This document shows, one piece after another, positions 7,478 through 15,391 of a stretch of DNA of 17,840 nucleotides (its first letter is position 1; each line of letters opens with the position of its first letter). The notes beneath the pieces are model-generated. The model was not told where the DNA came from. It did not search any database and saw nothing but the letters and a program-made list of their open reading frames with translations. Position numbers and translations under genes: made by a program. This stretch comes from Acidimicrobiales bacterium (GTDB lineage Bacteria; Actinomycetota; Acidimicrobiia; Acidimicrobiales; Acidimicrobilacustridaceae), in NCBI GenBank assembly GCA_023261915.1, contig JALRFT010000297.1:1-17840 (forward strand), written 5' to 3'.

Positions 7478-7484
7478 CCTCCTC
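7478..7484 (-). promoter_or_regulatory. Strong ribosome binding site of the exported-protein gene
   Basis: GAGGAGG on the minus strand, four bases before ATG 7473, is a near-perfect Shine-Dalgarno. It fixes the start of this small gene and shows that it has a leader, unlike its divergent neighbour at 7568, which looks leaderless. Confidence 0.7.
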
Positions 7485-7554
7485 AATGAGACAACGGTTT
7501 GCCGCGCGGAAGTCTCCCAGTCGCCCCTCCCGAAGACAAGGACCTCGCCACCGC

Positions 7555-7560
7555 TAGGGT
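7555..7560 (+). promoter_or_regulatory. Leaderless-type -10 of the DUF255/YyaL gene
   Basis: TAGGGT fits TAnnnT and leaves seven bases before GTG 7568. A second in-frame GTG at 7559 overlaps the box itself, and a TTG at 7499 lies upstream of it, so both are poor starts. The homology-based N-terminus agrees with 7568. Confidence 0.5.
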
Positions 7561-7567
7561 GCGCAGC

Positions 7568-9586
7568 GTGTCCAACCGCCTCGCCGGGGAAACGAGCCCC
7601 TACCTCCGCCAACACGCCGACAACCCCGTGGACTGGTTCCCCTGGGGTGACGAAGCACTCGCCGAGGCCGCCCGACTCGATCGGCCACTGCTCATCTCCG
7701 TGGGGTACTCCTCGTGCCACTGGTGTCACGTCATGGCCCACGAGTCGTTCGAGGATCCGCACTCGGCGGCGGTGATGAACGAACTGTTCGTCAACGTCAA
7801 GGTGGATCGGGAGGAACGTCCGGACGTCGACGCCGTGTACATGGACGCCGTTCAGGCCCTGAGCGGTCGGGGCGGTTGGCCGATGACCGTGTTCGCCTTC
7901 CCCGATGGTCGTCCGTTCTTCGCCGGTACCTACTTCCCCAAGGAGTCTCGGGGCGGTCACCTCACCTTCGTGGAACTGTGCCTCCGGATCGACGAGCTCT
8001 GGCGGACACAGCGGGCCGATCTTGAGGACCAGGCCTCGAGTGTCACCGAGGCCCTCGGCCGACTTGCGGTGCTGCAACCCGCCGAGGACCTACTTGGTGA
8101 GCAGGCCGTCGCCGCCGCCACCAGCGCACTGCTCAACCAGTTCGATCCTCAGTGGGGAGGCTTCGGTGGTGCACCCAAGTTCCCCCAGGCCATGTCGCTC
8201 GATCTGCTGGCCCGGGCATGGGCACGGGACCGCGACGAAACAGTGCTGAGCGTGCTGACTACCACCCTCGACGCCATGGCCTCCGGCGGGATGTATGACC
8301 ATCTCGGCGGTGGCTTCGCCCGGTACTCCGTCGACCGGGAATGGCTCGTCCCCCACTTCGAGAAGATGCTCTATGACCAGGCACTGCTGGCCCGGGTGTA
8401 CCTCCACGGATGGCAATTGACCGGAGCGCCGCACTTCCGCCAGGTGCTCGACGAGATCGTCGGCTACGTCACCAACGTCCTCACCCGCCCCGGGGGTGGG
8501 GTCGCCTCCGCTGAGGATGCCGACTCCGAGGGGGAGGAAGGGAAGTTCTACGTCTGGTCAGCCACCGAGTTCACCGAGGTGCTCGTGGCCGGCGGCCTGA
8601 CCGGGGACGAGATTGCCATGGCGGCTGCGTGGTGGGGCGTCACCGATCAGGGCAACTTCGAGGGAAACAACATCCTCTGGCGACCAGTGCGCGGCGACCT
8701 CGTTCGGCCGGATCTGATCGAGCGGGCCCGGGCACTGCTGTTCACCGCCCGTGAACGACGGGTGCGGCCCGGCCTTGATGACAAGGTACTGACCGAGTGG
8801 AACGCCCTGTGGGTGGCAACGCTGGCCGAAGCTGCAGCGGCCACCCACAACACCGACTGGGCAACGGACGCCATTCGCTGCGGCGAATTCCTCATCACCC
8901 ATCTCCGGCGCAACGACGGACGCTGGTTGCGGTCCTGGCAGCAGATCGAGGATGGGCCTGGAGAGGCCCGGCACCTCGCCTACGCCGCCGACTACGCCGC
9001 CCTCGTCGACGCCTTCACCCGGCTGAGCGAACTCACGGGAGATCCGAAGTGGATCCGTCATGCCTGCAGCGCCGCCGACGGACTGATCGAGTTGTTCTGG
9101 GACGAGGTCAATGCCGGGGTGTTCACGACCGGCACCGACGCCCCGTCGCTCGTGACCCGACCCAAGGACCTCACGGACAACGCCTCACCGGCAGCCAACT
9201 CACTCGCCGCCGTGGCGCTGGCCCGCCTCGGTGCAATCACCGGTGTGGGCAACTACACCGAGCGCAGCCAGGACATCTGCCGGCTGGTGGGACCACTCGC
9301 CGAACGACATCCCACGGCGTTCACCTACCTCCTTGGCGCTGTCGAGCTCCACACGGCAGGCGTGACCGAGGTGGTCATCAGCGGCGACCGGCCGGACCTC
9401 CTCGCTGTCGTCCGCCAGCGCTTCCTGCCAGCGGCGGTGACGCTGTGGGGTGAACCGTGGGACTCGCCCCTGTGGGAGAGCCGTGGTGGCGATTCGCCCG
9501 GGCGTGCCTACGTCTGCCGCCAGCAGGTCTGCGGGCTACCCGCCGACGATCCCGAGACCCTGGCGGTCCAGCTCGGGAGGCGGTGA
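7568..9586 (+). CDS. Thioredoxin-domain DUF255 (YyaL/spermatogenesis-associated 20-like) protein
   Basis: A 672-residue cytosolic-looking protein of the DUF255 family: an N-terminal thioredoxin-like domain followed by an alpha/alpha-toroid resembling six-hairpin glycosidases or epimerases. The family signature is clear: NRLAGETSPYLRQHADNPVDW at 3-23 and the CxxC-type SSCHWCHVM with Cys50 and Cys53, followed by VKVDREERPDVD, GRGGWPMTVF and GTYFPKE. The toroid holds GGMYDHLGGGFARYSVD, HFEKMLYDQA and DDKVLTEWN, all typical. The biochemical role of the family is not established. Start choice is GTG 7568 because the conserved N-terminus begins there and a -10 lies seven bases upstream. The 3' end faces the nitroreductase gene with only four bases between stops. 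Confidence 0.93.
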   Translation: MSNRLAGETSPYLRQHADNPVDWFPWGDEALAEAARLDRPLLISVGYSSCHWCHVMAHESFEDPHSAAVMNELFVNVKVDREERPDVDAVYMDAVQALSGRGGWPMTVFAFPDGRPFFAGTYFPKESRGGHLTFVELCLRIDELWRTQRADLEDQASSVTEALGRLAVLQPAEDLLGEQAVAAATSALLNQFDPQWGGFGGAPKFPQAMSLDLLARAWARDRDETVLSVLTTTLDAMASGGMYDHLGGGFARYSVDREWLVPHFEKMLYDQALLARVYLHGWQLTGAPHFRQVLDEIVGYVTNVLTRPGGGVASAEDADSEGEEGKFYVWSATEFTEVLVAGGLTGDEIAMAAAWWGVTDQGNFEGNNILWRPVRGDLVRPDLIERARALLFTARERRVRPGLDDKVLTEWNALWVATLAEAAAATHNTDWATDAIRCGEFLITHLRRNDGRWLRSWQQIEDGPGEARHLAYAADYAALVDAFTRLSELTGDPKWIRHACSAADGLIELFWDEVNAGVFTTGTDAPSLVTRPKDLTDNASPAANSLAAVALARLGAITGVGNYTERSQDICRLVGPLAERHPTAFTYLLGAVELHTAGVTEVVISGDRPDLLAVVRQRFLPAAVTLWGEPWDSPLWESRGGDSPGRAYVCRQQVCGLPADDPETLAVQLGRR

Positions 9587-9590
9587 CCCC

Positions 9591-10241
9591 TCACCAGCCG
9601 CCACGGTGGACGATCTCAGCGGCAGGCCGGGGAGGCCGTTTCGCCGAGCGGCCCGGCCGGTGGGAGGTGGGATCCGGCGCCGGGTGGCCCAGCGCCACCA
9701 TCCCGATGGGACACATGCCGGCCGGGATGTTGAGGCCAGTCCGCACTGCCTCCTCTCGACCGAACAGGCCAAAGAAGCAGGCGCCCAGCGAACGGCCCTC
9801 AGCTGCGAGGAGCAACTGCATGGTGGCGAACGCCGTATCGGTCAGCCAGTAAGGGAACGACCAGGCGGACACATCTTCCCCGAGGCCTGTCGATGCCTTG
9901 TCATCTTCGGCGTAGCGGCGCACGTAGGCCGAGGGATCTCCCACGGGGCAGATGAGTACCGGAGCGTCAAGGAGTCCCGGCCACCCGAAGCTCGCCCGAC
10001 GATGCGCGGGCAGACTCACCGACCAGAACCGTTCCGTTTGCTCGGGTCCTTCCAGCACCACGAAGTGCCAGCCCTGGGTGTTTCCCGCCGAGGGCGCCGT
10101 GCACGCCGTGGCCAACAGTTCGTCGACCTCGGTGGGGGCCAGTGGTCGGGATGCATCAAAGGCCCGGACCATGTGCCGACGAGAGGCGAGCCGGTGAAAT
10201 GCTCCGGGTGAATGGTTCTCAGGTTCGGGTGCGGGAACCAC
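9591..10241 (-). CDS. Nitroreductase-family FMN oxidoreductase
   Basis: Predicted flavin-dependent NAD(P)H oxidoreductase of the nitroreductase fold; the substrate cannot be told. The N-terminal helix SRRHMVRAFDASRPL is the usual phosphate-contacting R-x-x-R-x-F segment. TAPSAGNTQGWHFVVLEG is the FMN-binding loop. The AFATMQLLLAAEGRSLGACFFG stretch matches the second flavin contact, with GMCPIGMVALGHPA closing the core. I chose GTG 10241 (216 residues); the next in-frame start, ATG 10170 in HMVRAF, would delete the first helix, and an ATG at 10334 would overlap the upstream gene. No strong Shine-Dalgarno or promoter supports the choice. It lies 56 bases after the 10298-10993 gene on the same strand, so they may be co-transcribed. 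Confidence 0.82.
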   Translation of the reverse strand: MVPAPEPENHSPGAFHRLASRRHMVRAFDASRPLAPTEVDELLATACTAPSAGNTQGWHFVVLEGPEQTERFWSVSLPAHRRASFGWPGLLDAPVLICPVGDPSAYVRRYAEDDKASTGLGEDVSAWSFPYWLTDTAFATMQLLLAAEGRSLGACFFGLFGREEAVRTGLNIPAGMCPIGMVALGHPAPDPTSHRPGRSAKRPPRPAAEIVHRGGW

Positions 10242-10297
10242 GGGAGAGTGTCGGCCGGTGCGGTGATGCGACCGCAGGTCCCGGTGCGACCGAAGTC

Positions 10298-10993
10298 TCA
10301 GCCCAACTTGGCGAGGTCTTCGGCCATGGCCCAACCGAAGGCCACGAGAGAATCGCCACGGCCGTCGTCCACCTTGGCGAACAGCGCCACGACATCGGGG
10401 TCAATGGCTTCGGGCTTGAGTGATTCATGGTCGAAAGCGAGAGGGAAGGCGTTGTCGCCGCGGGCGATGAAGCTGCGATCGTCGTAGGCGCTGCTCTCCA
10501 CGCCGAAGCGCTTGGCCAGTCGGCGACCCCAGGCACGCTCCTCGCCGGTGGCCGTGTGGCCGGGGCGAGGGACGATGTCGACGAGGGAGCGGAAGGTTTC
10601 GAAGCCTGCTGCAGTGGTGAAGCGAGTGCCGACGACAACATCCTCGTCGGGAAAAGCGAGCACGGCCCGACGCTGCATCTCAGTCACGAGTGCCCGCAAC
10701 ACCGAGTCCCGCTTCGACGTGCGACGCACCGAGGCGACACCGATCAGCACACAAGGTGTGCCACCGATGCGCTCGAGTGTGCAGTAGGAGAACGCCCGCA
10801 GAAGGCGTCCTTCACGCACCAGTGAAACGAGTACCCAGGCCTCGGCCTGCTTTGACAACAGCCCCGCCTCAAAGTGGCTCGGGCCCTCGGCACAGATGTC
10901 CGCCATCTCAGCGAGCTCAGCGTCACTCAGCGCCGTGCAGTCCTTGGTGGTCACTTCAATTGCCATTCGACCTGCCCCCAGAGGTGTTGCCAT
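10298..10993 (-). CDS. Unrecognised protein, weakly GNAT-like
   Basis: I do not recognise this 231-residue protein with confidence. There is no signal peptide or membrane segment. The middle part, with strands ending in VLIGVASVRRTSKRDSVLRAL, a helix EMQRRAV and a strand DEDVVVGTRFTTAAGFETF, is arranged like the acetyl-CoA-binding core of GNAT acetyltransferases. However, a clean R/Q-x-x-G-x-G/A loop is not seen, so this is only a suggestion. ATG 10993 follows a TAGAGG box by six bases; ATG 10966 (MAIEV) is an alternative start. It lies between dnaE and the nitroreductase gene on the same strand, 105 bases after dnaE, with no evident functional link. Codon usage looks normal for the window. 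Confidence 0.72.
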   Translation of the reverse strand: MATPLGAGRMAIEVTTKDCTALSDAELAEMADICAEGPSHFEAGLLSKQAEAWVLVSLVREGRLLRAFSYCTLERIGGTPCVLIGVASVRRTSKRDSVLRALVTEMQRRAVLAFPDEDVVVGTRFTTAAGFETFRSLVDIVPRPGHTATGEERAWGRRLAKRFGVESSAYDDRSFIARGDNAFPLAFDHESLKPEAIDPDVVALFAKVDDGRGDSLVAFGWAMAEDLAKLG

Positions 10994-11098
10994 CAGGACC
11001 CTCTATTGCACCCGCTGAGCGGGCCGGGCGCAAATGGAAGCCCTCGACGACCTCCAGAGGCGCCCCCTGCAAGGCTTCGTGCGAGTGACTCGGCGGGC

Positions 11099-14000
11099 TC
11101 AGGACATCAAGGCGTCCGGGCCGAGCAGCACCCGCAACTCGGCCAGCAGGCTCGTGGAACCCTCCACACTGAACTCGCTGGGGAGCCGCAGGACCCGCGT
11201 GGGGCCGAGGTGCAAGAAGACCTCCGACGAGCCAGGGTGTTCGCTGAGAAGCTGCTTGAGACTGTCGAGCACTGCAGGATTGAGGCCGGCGGGCGGGAGC
11301 TTGATCCGGACGGGAACATCCTCGTCACCCAGCGCATCAAACCGCTCCAACTCCATAGCGATCAGCTTCGCCTTGTCCTCCCGCTTGTCGACCCGGCACT
11401 TCACCGTGACGACGGCATCCTCCTCGAGCAGGTGACCAAATTTCTCCATGGTCCGGGGGAACACCATTACCTCAACCGAGGTCTGGAGATCCTCGAGCTC
11501 AAAGACGGCCATGAGGTCGCCCTTGCGGGTCCACTTCTTGTTGAGGGCCGTGACGAGTCCACCGAATAGTCGAATGCTGCCGTCCTCGATGCCCTCGAGT
11601 TCGGACAGACCGGCGTCGGTGCGTCGACGCAACGCCGACTGGGCGCCCATCAACGGGTGATCGGAGACGTACAGACCAAGCATCTCCCGTTCGAACGCCA
11701 ACCGCTGCCGCTTGTCGAACTCCGTGTCAGGAATCGGCAGCCGGGCGTCATCGAAACTCCCGTCAGCCACGGTCTCTGCCGCCCCGAACAGTTCAAACTG
11801 TCCCTCGGCCTCCCGACGACGACGGGCGAGGATCCGCTCCACCACCGTTTCAAAGACCATGAGCAGGCCTTGGCGAGGATGGCCCATGCAGTCGAACCCA
11901 CCGGCCTTGATGAGCGACTCGATAGCCCGTCGGTTGAGCACACTCGGATCAACCCGTTCGCAGAACTCGTAGAAATCGCTGAACGGCCCGGCAGTGTCCC
12001 GCTCAGCCACGATGAGCTCAACGAGACCCTCCCCCACGTTTCGCACGGCCGAGAGCCCAAAGAGGATCTCTCCCGACCCATCATCGGCGACGACCGGTTC
12101 AAAATCCGATGCCGACCGATTGACGTCTGGCACCCGCACGGGGATCCCGTGAACCCGACAGTCGTTGAGATAACCGGCGGCCTTGTCGAGATCCTTCTTC
12201 ACACTCGTGAGTAGGGCAGCTGAGTACTCAACGGGGTAGTTCGCCTTCAGATATGCCGTTTGGTAGGCGACGAGGCCGTAGCCGTAAGAGTGACTCTTGT
12301 TGAAGGCGTAGTCAGCGAAGGGCTCGATGATGTCGAACCACTTCTTTCCGAGAGCCTCGCCGTAACCCTGCTGCTCGCATCCACTGACGAACTTCTCGCG
12401 TTCCTCCGCGATCATCTCCCGAATCTTCTTGCCGCACGCCTTGCGGAGGTTGTCGGCCTCGGCGAGCGAGTAACCGGCAAACCGCTGGGCGATCCGCATG
12501 ACCGACTCCTGATAAATCATCAGTCCGTAGGTGTCGGCGAGGATCTCCTCGGCATCGGGATGGAGGTACTCCACCGGTTTGCGACCGTTCTTGCGGTCAG
12601 CGAAGTCGTTGTGCATGTTGGCCGCCATCGGACCCGGCCGGTAGAGGGCTACGAGTGCGGCCACGTCCTCAAACGTCGTTGGCCGCAGGGTCCGCATGAG
12701 GGCTCGCATCGGGCCACCCTCGAGCTGGAACACCCCCATGGAGTCCCCGTTTTGCAGCATGGTGAAGGTGGGTTCGTCATCAAGAGGCAGTGCTTCGACA
12801 TCAAGAGTGAATCCCCGGGTGCGTTCCACCAGCGCCACCGTGTCGCTGATGACGTCGAGATTGCGGAGGCCGAGGAAATCCATTTTCAGTAGGCCGAGTT
12901 CCTCGACGCCGTGCATCTCGTACTGGGTGACGACGGGGGCGTCCTCGGGGGCCTGACCGGACTCCGGCTTGCGCTGCACCGGGAGGTACTCCGTGAGTGG
13001 CTGGTCGGTGATCACCACTGCCGCCGCATGGATCCCGTCCTGGCGTCGCAGACCTTCGAGGCCTTTGGCCACGTCAATGACCTTGGCCACATCGGTGTCC
13101 GCTTCGTACATGGCCCGGAGTTCGGCGGCCATCTTGTAACCCTCTTCGTACCCAGACTCGAACTCGAAACAGGCACGAAGCGGAGTGTCGCGACCCATCA
13201 CCAGCGGTGGCATGGCCTTGGCGGCGGCGTCACCGACGGCGTAGGGCATACCCAGCACGCGAGCGGCGTCACGGACGGCGGCCCGGGCCTTGATGGTCGA
13301 AAAAGTAACAATCTGGGCCACCCGGTCCCGCCCGTACCGTTCGGCGGCGTAGCGAATCATCTCGTCCCGGTAACGCGAGTCGAAGTCCATGTCGATATCG
13401 GGCATGGAGATACGCGATGGATTCAGGAACCGTTCGAACAGCAGGTCGTAACGGATGGGATCAAGATCAGTGATCTCCAGGCAGTAGGCCACGGCGCAAC
13501 CCGCCGCACTCCCTCGACCGGGCCCGACGCGGATGCCTGAGGTGCGAGCGTGCCGGATGAGATCCCACACAATGAGGACGTAGGAACTGAACCCCATGTC
13601 CGCAATGACTCGCAACTCATAAGCGAGGCGTTCCACGACGGCATCATCGAGAACGTCACCCCACCGCTTGCGGGCCCCTTCGAGCGTGAGCGCTTCGAGG
13701 TAGCTCGAGTCATCGGCGTAGCCCTCGGGTATCGGAAAGCTCGGGAGGCGAGGAACGCCGAACTCGATCTCCACCTCACACCGCTCGGCGATCCACAGCG
13801 TGTTGTCACACGCCGACGGGAACTCACGGAACAGGTACCGCATCTCGGCTGCGGACTTGATGTAGTGCTGGTCCCCGTGGAACTTGAAACGATCGGTGTC
13901 GCTCATCAGGGCACCGGTCTGCACGCAGAGCAGCGCGTCGTGCGCTTCGTGATCATGCTGGTGGGTGTAGTGACTGTCGTTGGTGGCGAGAAGCGGAGCG

Positions 14001-14686
14001 TGAAGCTTCTCGGCAATGCGGACCAAGTGCGGGTTGGCCCAGCGTTGCGCCCCGATCCCATGATCCTGCAGTTCGATGAAGAAATTGTCCCGGCCGAAGA
14101 TGTCCTGCAGGCGTCCGGCGATGGCGACGGCGTTGTTGAAGCGATCCTCTTCCGAAAGCGAGTCCGTGCGTCCCTTGTCCGGATCCATGATGGGCGCCGG
14201 CACCAGTGCCTGGAGCACCTGTCCACCGAGGCAGCCACTGGTCACGATGACGCCCTCGCTGTGCTGCTCGAGCAGTTCCCAGTCGACTCGAGGTTTTTGG
14301 TAATACCCCTCGAGGTAGGCCCGGCTCGCCAACTGGATGAGGTTGCGGTAGCCGGTGTTGGACTCGGCCAGTGCGGTCAAGTGGTAGTACTGCTTGCGCC
14401 CCCCCTCGGCCTCACCCCCCGTGTCGTCCTGACGTCCCCGCCGGGCGTATCGCTCCGTCCTGCTCTCGAAGGCCTGGTAGAGCTCGATGCCAATGATGGG
14501 CTTGATCCCCGTCTTGTTCGCTGCCGTGTAGAGATCCAAGACGCCATACATGTTGCCGTGATCGGTGATCCCCACCGCCGGCTGACCATCGGCAGCTGCC
14601 GCGGCCACCGCATCGCCCACCCGGGACGCACCGTCGAGCATCGAGTACTCGGTGTGCAGGTGCAGGTGGACGAACGAATCGGCCAC
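11099..14686 (-). CDS. dnaE: DNA polymerase III subunit alpha DnaE (DnaE1 type)
   Basis: Replicative C-family DNA polymerase, 1195 residues, close to mycobacterial DnaE1 (1184). Domains: PHP domain at about 1-270, palm/thumb/fingers to about 900, then helix-hairpin-helix and OB-fold parts (RLFGGLVTALNKKWTRKGDLMAVFEL near 1040). The catalytic aspartates are in PDIDMDF (Asp430, Asp432, Asp434), preceded by GPGRGSAAGC. The PHP metal ligands look complete: His9, His11, Asp18, His43, Glu68, His102, Cys152 and the TNDSHY pair. This fits the proofreading PHP exonuclease known for mycobacterial DnaE1. The start is GTG 14686 with AGGAGG eight bases upstream. It follows bpa on the same strand after 157 bases that seem to contain its own promoter. 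No intein or frameshift is seen. Confidence 0.97.
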   Translation of the reverse strand: MADSFVHLHLHTEYSMLDGASRVGDAVAAAAADGQPAVGITDHGNMYGVLDLYTAANKTGIKPIIGIELYQAFESRTERYARRGRQDDTGGEAEGGRKQYYHLTALAESNTGYRNLIQLASRAYLEGYYQKPRVDWELLEQHSEGVIVTSGCLGGQVLQALVPAPIMDPDKGRTDSLSEEDRFNNAVAIAGRLQDIFGRDNFFIELQDHGIGAQRWANPHLVRIAEKLHAPLLATNDSHYTHQHDHEAHDALLCVQTGALMSDTDRFKFHGDQHYIKSAAEMRYLFREFPSACDNTLWIAERCEVEIEFGVPRLPSFPIPEGYADDSSYLEALTLEGARKRWGDVLDDAVVERLAYELRVIADMGFSSYVLIVWDLIRHARTSGIRVGPGRGSAAGCAVAYCLEITDLDPIRYDLLFERFLNPSRISMPDIDMDFDSRYRDEMIRYAAERYGRDRVAQIVTFSTIKARAAVRDAARVLGMPYAVGDAAAKAMPPLVMGRDTPLRACFEFESGYEEGYKMAAELRAMYEADTDVAKVIDVAKGLEGLRRQDGIHAAAVVITDQPLTEYLPVQRKPESGQAPEDAPVVTQYEMHGVEELGLLKMDFLGLRNLDVISDTVALVERTRGFTLDVEALPLDDEPTFTMLQNGDSMGVFQLEGGPMRALMRTLRPTTFEDVAALVALYRPGPMAANMHNDFADRKNGRKPVEYLHPDAEEILADTYGLMIYQESVMRIAQRFAGYSLAEADNLRKACGKKIREMIAEEREKFVSGCEQQGYGEALGKKWFDIIEPFADYAFNKSHSYGYGLVAYQTAYLKANYPVEYSAALLTSVKKDLDKAAGYLNDCRVHGIPVRVPDVNRSASDFEPVVADDGSGEILFGLSAVRNVGEGLVELIVAERDTAGPFSDFYEFCERVDPSVLNRRAIESLIKAGGFDCMGHPRQGLLMVFETVVERILARRRREAEGQFELFGAAETVADGSFDDARLPIPDTEFDKRQRLAFEREMLGLYVSDHPLMGAQSALRRRTDAGLSELEGIEDGSIRLFGGLVTALNKKWTRKGDLMAVFELEDLQTSVEVMVFPRTMEKFGHLLEEDAVVTVKCRVDKREDKAKLIAMELERFDALGDEDVPVRIKLPPAGLNPAVLDSLKQLLSEHPGSSEVFLHLGPTRVLRLPSEFSVEGSTSLLAELRVLLGPDALMS

Positions 14687-14694
14687 TGGCCGAG

Positions 14695-14700
14695 CCTCCT
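14695..14700 (-). promoter_or_regulatory. Ribosome binding site of dnaE
   Basis: AGGAGG on the minus strand, eight bases before GTG 14686, supports this GTG as the dnaE start and implies a leadered mRNA. Confidence 0.75.
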
Positions 14701-14710
14701 GTGGACGTCA

Positions 14711-14730
14711 GACCGGCACGAGGACCGGCA
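14711..14730. repeat. Two 8-bp direct repeats in the dnaE leader
   Basis: GACCGGCA occurs at 14711-14718 and again at 14723-14730 (TGCCGGTC on the dnaE strand), 12 bases apart start to start. The pair sits just upstream of the dnaE Shine-Dalgarno. It could be a protein site or part of an mRNA fold, since each copy contains the self-complementary CCGG. Chance cannot be excluded at this length and base composition. Confidence 0.4.
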
Positions 14731-14736
14731 GCGAAT

Positions 14737-14775
14737 GTTTCATGCGGGCCGACCCCCGGCTCCGCCCCGTGAAAC
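14737..14775. repeat. Interrupted inverted repeat in the dnaE leader
   Basis: GTTTCA (14737-14742) is the complement of TGAAAC (14770-14775). Inside it GGGC (14746-14749) pairs with GCCC (14764-14767), leaving one mismatch, one bulge and a 14-base loop. If transcribed with dnaE it would form a hairpin right at the predicted 5' end of the mRNA. The arms resemble halves of a ParB site (parS) but are separated, so they should not act as one. Confidence 0.4.
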
Positions 14776-14789
14776 CTACACGCGTGTAG
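14773..14789 (-). promoter_or_regulatory. Putative dnaE promoter with overlapping palindromic operator
   Basis: CTACACGCGTGTAG at 14776-14789 is a perfect 14-bp palindrome. On the dnaE strand it runs into TAGGTT (14778-14773), a good TAnnnT -10 box that would give a leader of about 80 bases. The arrangement is that expected for repression by a dimeric regulator such as a TetR-type protein, which often binds TACAC/GTGTA-like half-sites. A second, 10-bp palindrome GCTGCGCAGC lies beside it at 14793-14802. No regulator gene is adjacent, so the binding protein is unknown. Confidence 0.45.
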
Positions 14790-14843
14790 TTCGCTGCGCA
14801 GCAGGCACTTTCTCATGGTCGGGAGCGCGCCCCCCCACTCCGG

Positions 14844-15371
14844 CTAGAGGTAGGTGCCCGGCCGGGCGTCTCCCGGCTCAGCGCCCTGTGGGAGCTCGTG
14901 GCGCATGCGCTCGAGTTGCTGGCGGGCGGCCATCTGCTGGGCAAACAGCGTGGCCTGGATGCCGTGGAACAGCCCCTCTAGCCAGCCGACCAGCTGGGCT
15001 TGGGCCATCCGCAATTCCACGTCGGTCGGAACCTCATCCGGATGAAAGGGGAACACGAGCCGCTCGAGTTCCTGTCGCAGATCATCAGACAGCGCCGAAC
15101 CGAGCTCAGTGATCGAACGGTCGTAGATCTCGCGAAGCCGCTCCCGGCTCGGTTCATCCAGTTGGGTCGAACGCACCTCATCGAGAAGTTGGCGGATCAT
15201 CGACCCGACCCGCATGACCTTGGCGGGTTCGGCCACCGATCCACGATCGGGAGCATCGCCACCTGGTTCGCTGAGCAGGACGTCAGGGGCACCGTCGGGG
15301 AGATCAATGATGTGGCCACGCTCAATGCCCTCATCTCCCAATGGCCCGATTCCTTCCCTCGGTTCTGCCAT
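14844..15371 (-). CDS. bpa: Bacterial proteasome activator Bpa
   Basis: ATP-independent activator that forms a ring on the 20S proteasome and promotes degradation of unfolded proteins without pupylation. The 175-residue protein has a disordered acidic N-terminus (1-50) and a four-helix core at 51-160, with the highly conserved stretch AQAQLVGWLEGLFHGIQATL (123-142) followed by FAQQMAARQQLERM. It ends in GTYL; the mycobacterial protein ends in GQYL, the docking motif for the proteasome. Its length fits (about 178). ATG 15371 is preferred over ATG 15395 because GGAGGTGA lies just upstream. The start is 20 bases after the phosphodiesterase stop, so they are probably co-transcribed. Its presence implies that the organism encodes a proteasome. 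Confidence 0.92.
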   Translation of the reverse strand: MAEPREGIGPLGDEGIERGHIIDLPDGAPDVLLSEPGGDAPDRGSVAEPAKVMRVGSMIRQLLDEVRSTQLDEPSRERLREIYDRSITELGSALSDDLRQELERLVFPFHPDEVPTDVELRMAQAQLVGWLEGLFHGIQATLFAQQMAARQQLERMRHELPQGAEPGDARPGTYL

Positions 15372-15391
15372 GAGGTCACCTCCAGATTGCG

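Noticed and set aside
11011..11023. CCCGC-TGA-GCGGG hairpin after dnaE
   Set aside because: Only a 5-bp stem with a 3-base loop and no T-run, common by chance in such GC-rich sequence.
14737..14775. parS-like (ParB) site upstream of dnaE
   Set aside because: The half-sites GTTTCA and TGAAAC are there, but they are separated by 27 bases; a true parS is a contiguous 16-bp palindrome.
14770..14797. LexA/SOS box at the dnaE promoter
   Set aside because: A GAAC lies beside the palindrome, but there is no GAAC-N4-GTTC arrangement; dnaE1-type genes are not usually in the SOS regulon.
14824..14843. Intrinsic terminator after bpa
   Set aside because: A short GC-rich stem with a G-U pair is possible, but it has no T-run and the tract is mostly a G homopolymer; not enough to call.
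13550..15112. 520-codon open frame on the plus strand opposite dnaE and bpa
   Set aside because: Fully antisense to dnaE and the end of bpa; composition typical of a shadow frame and no domain visible.
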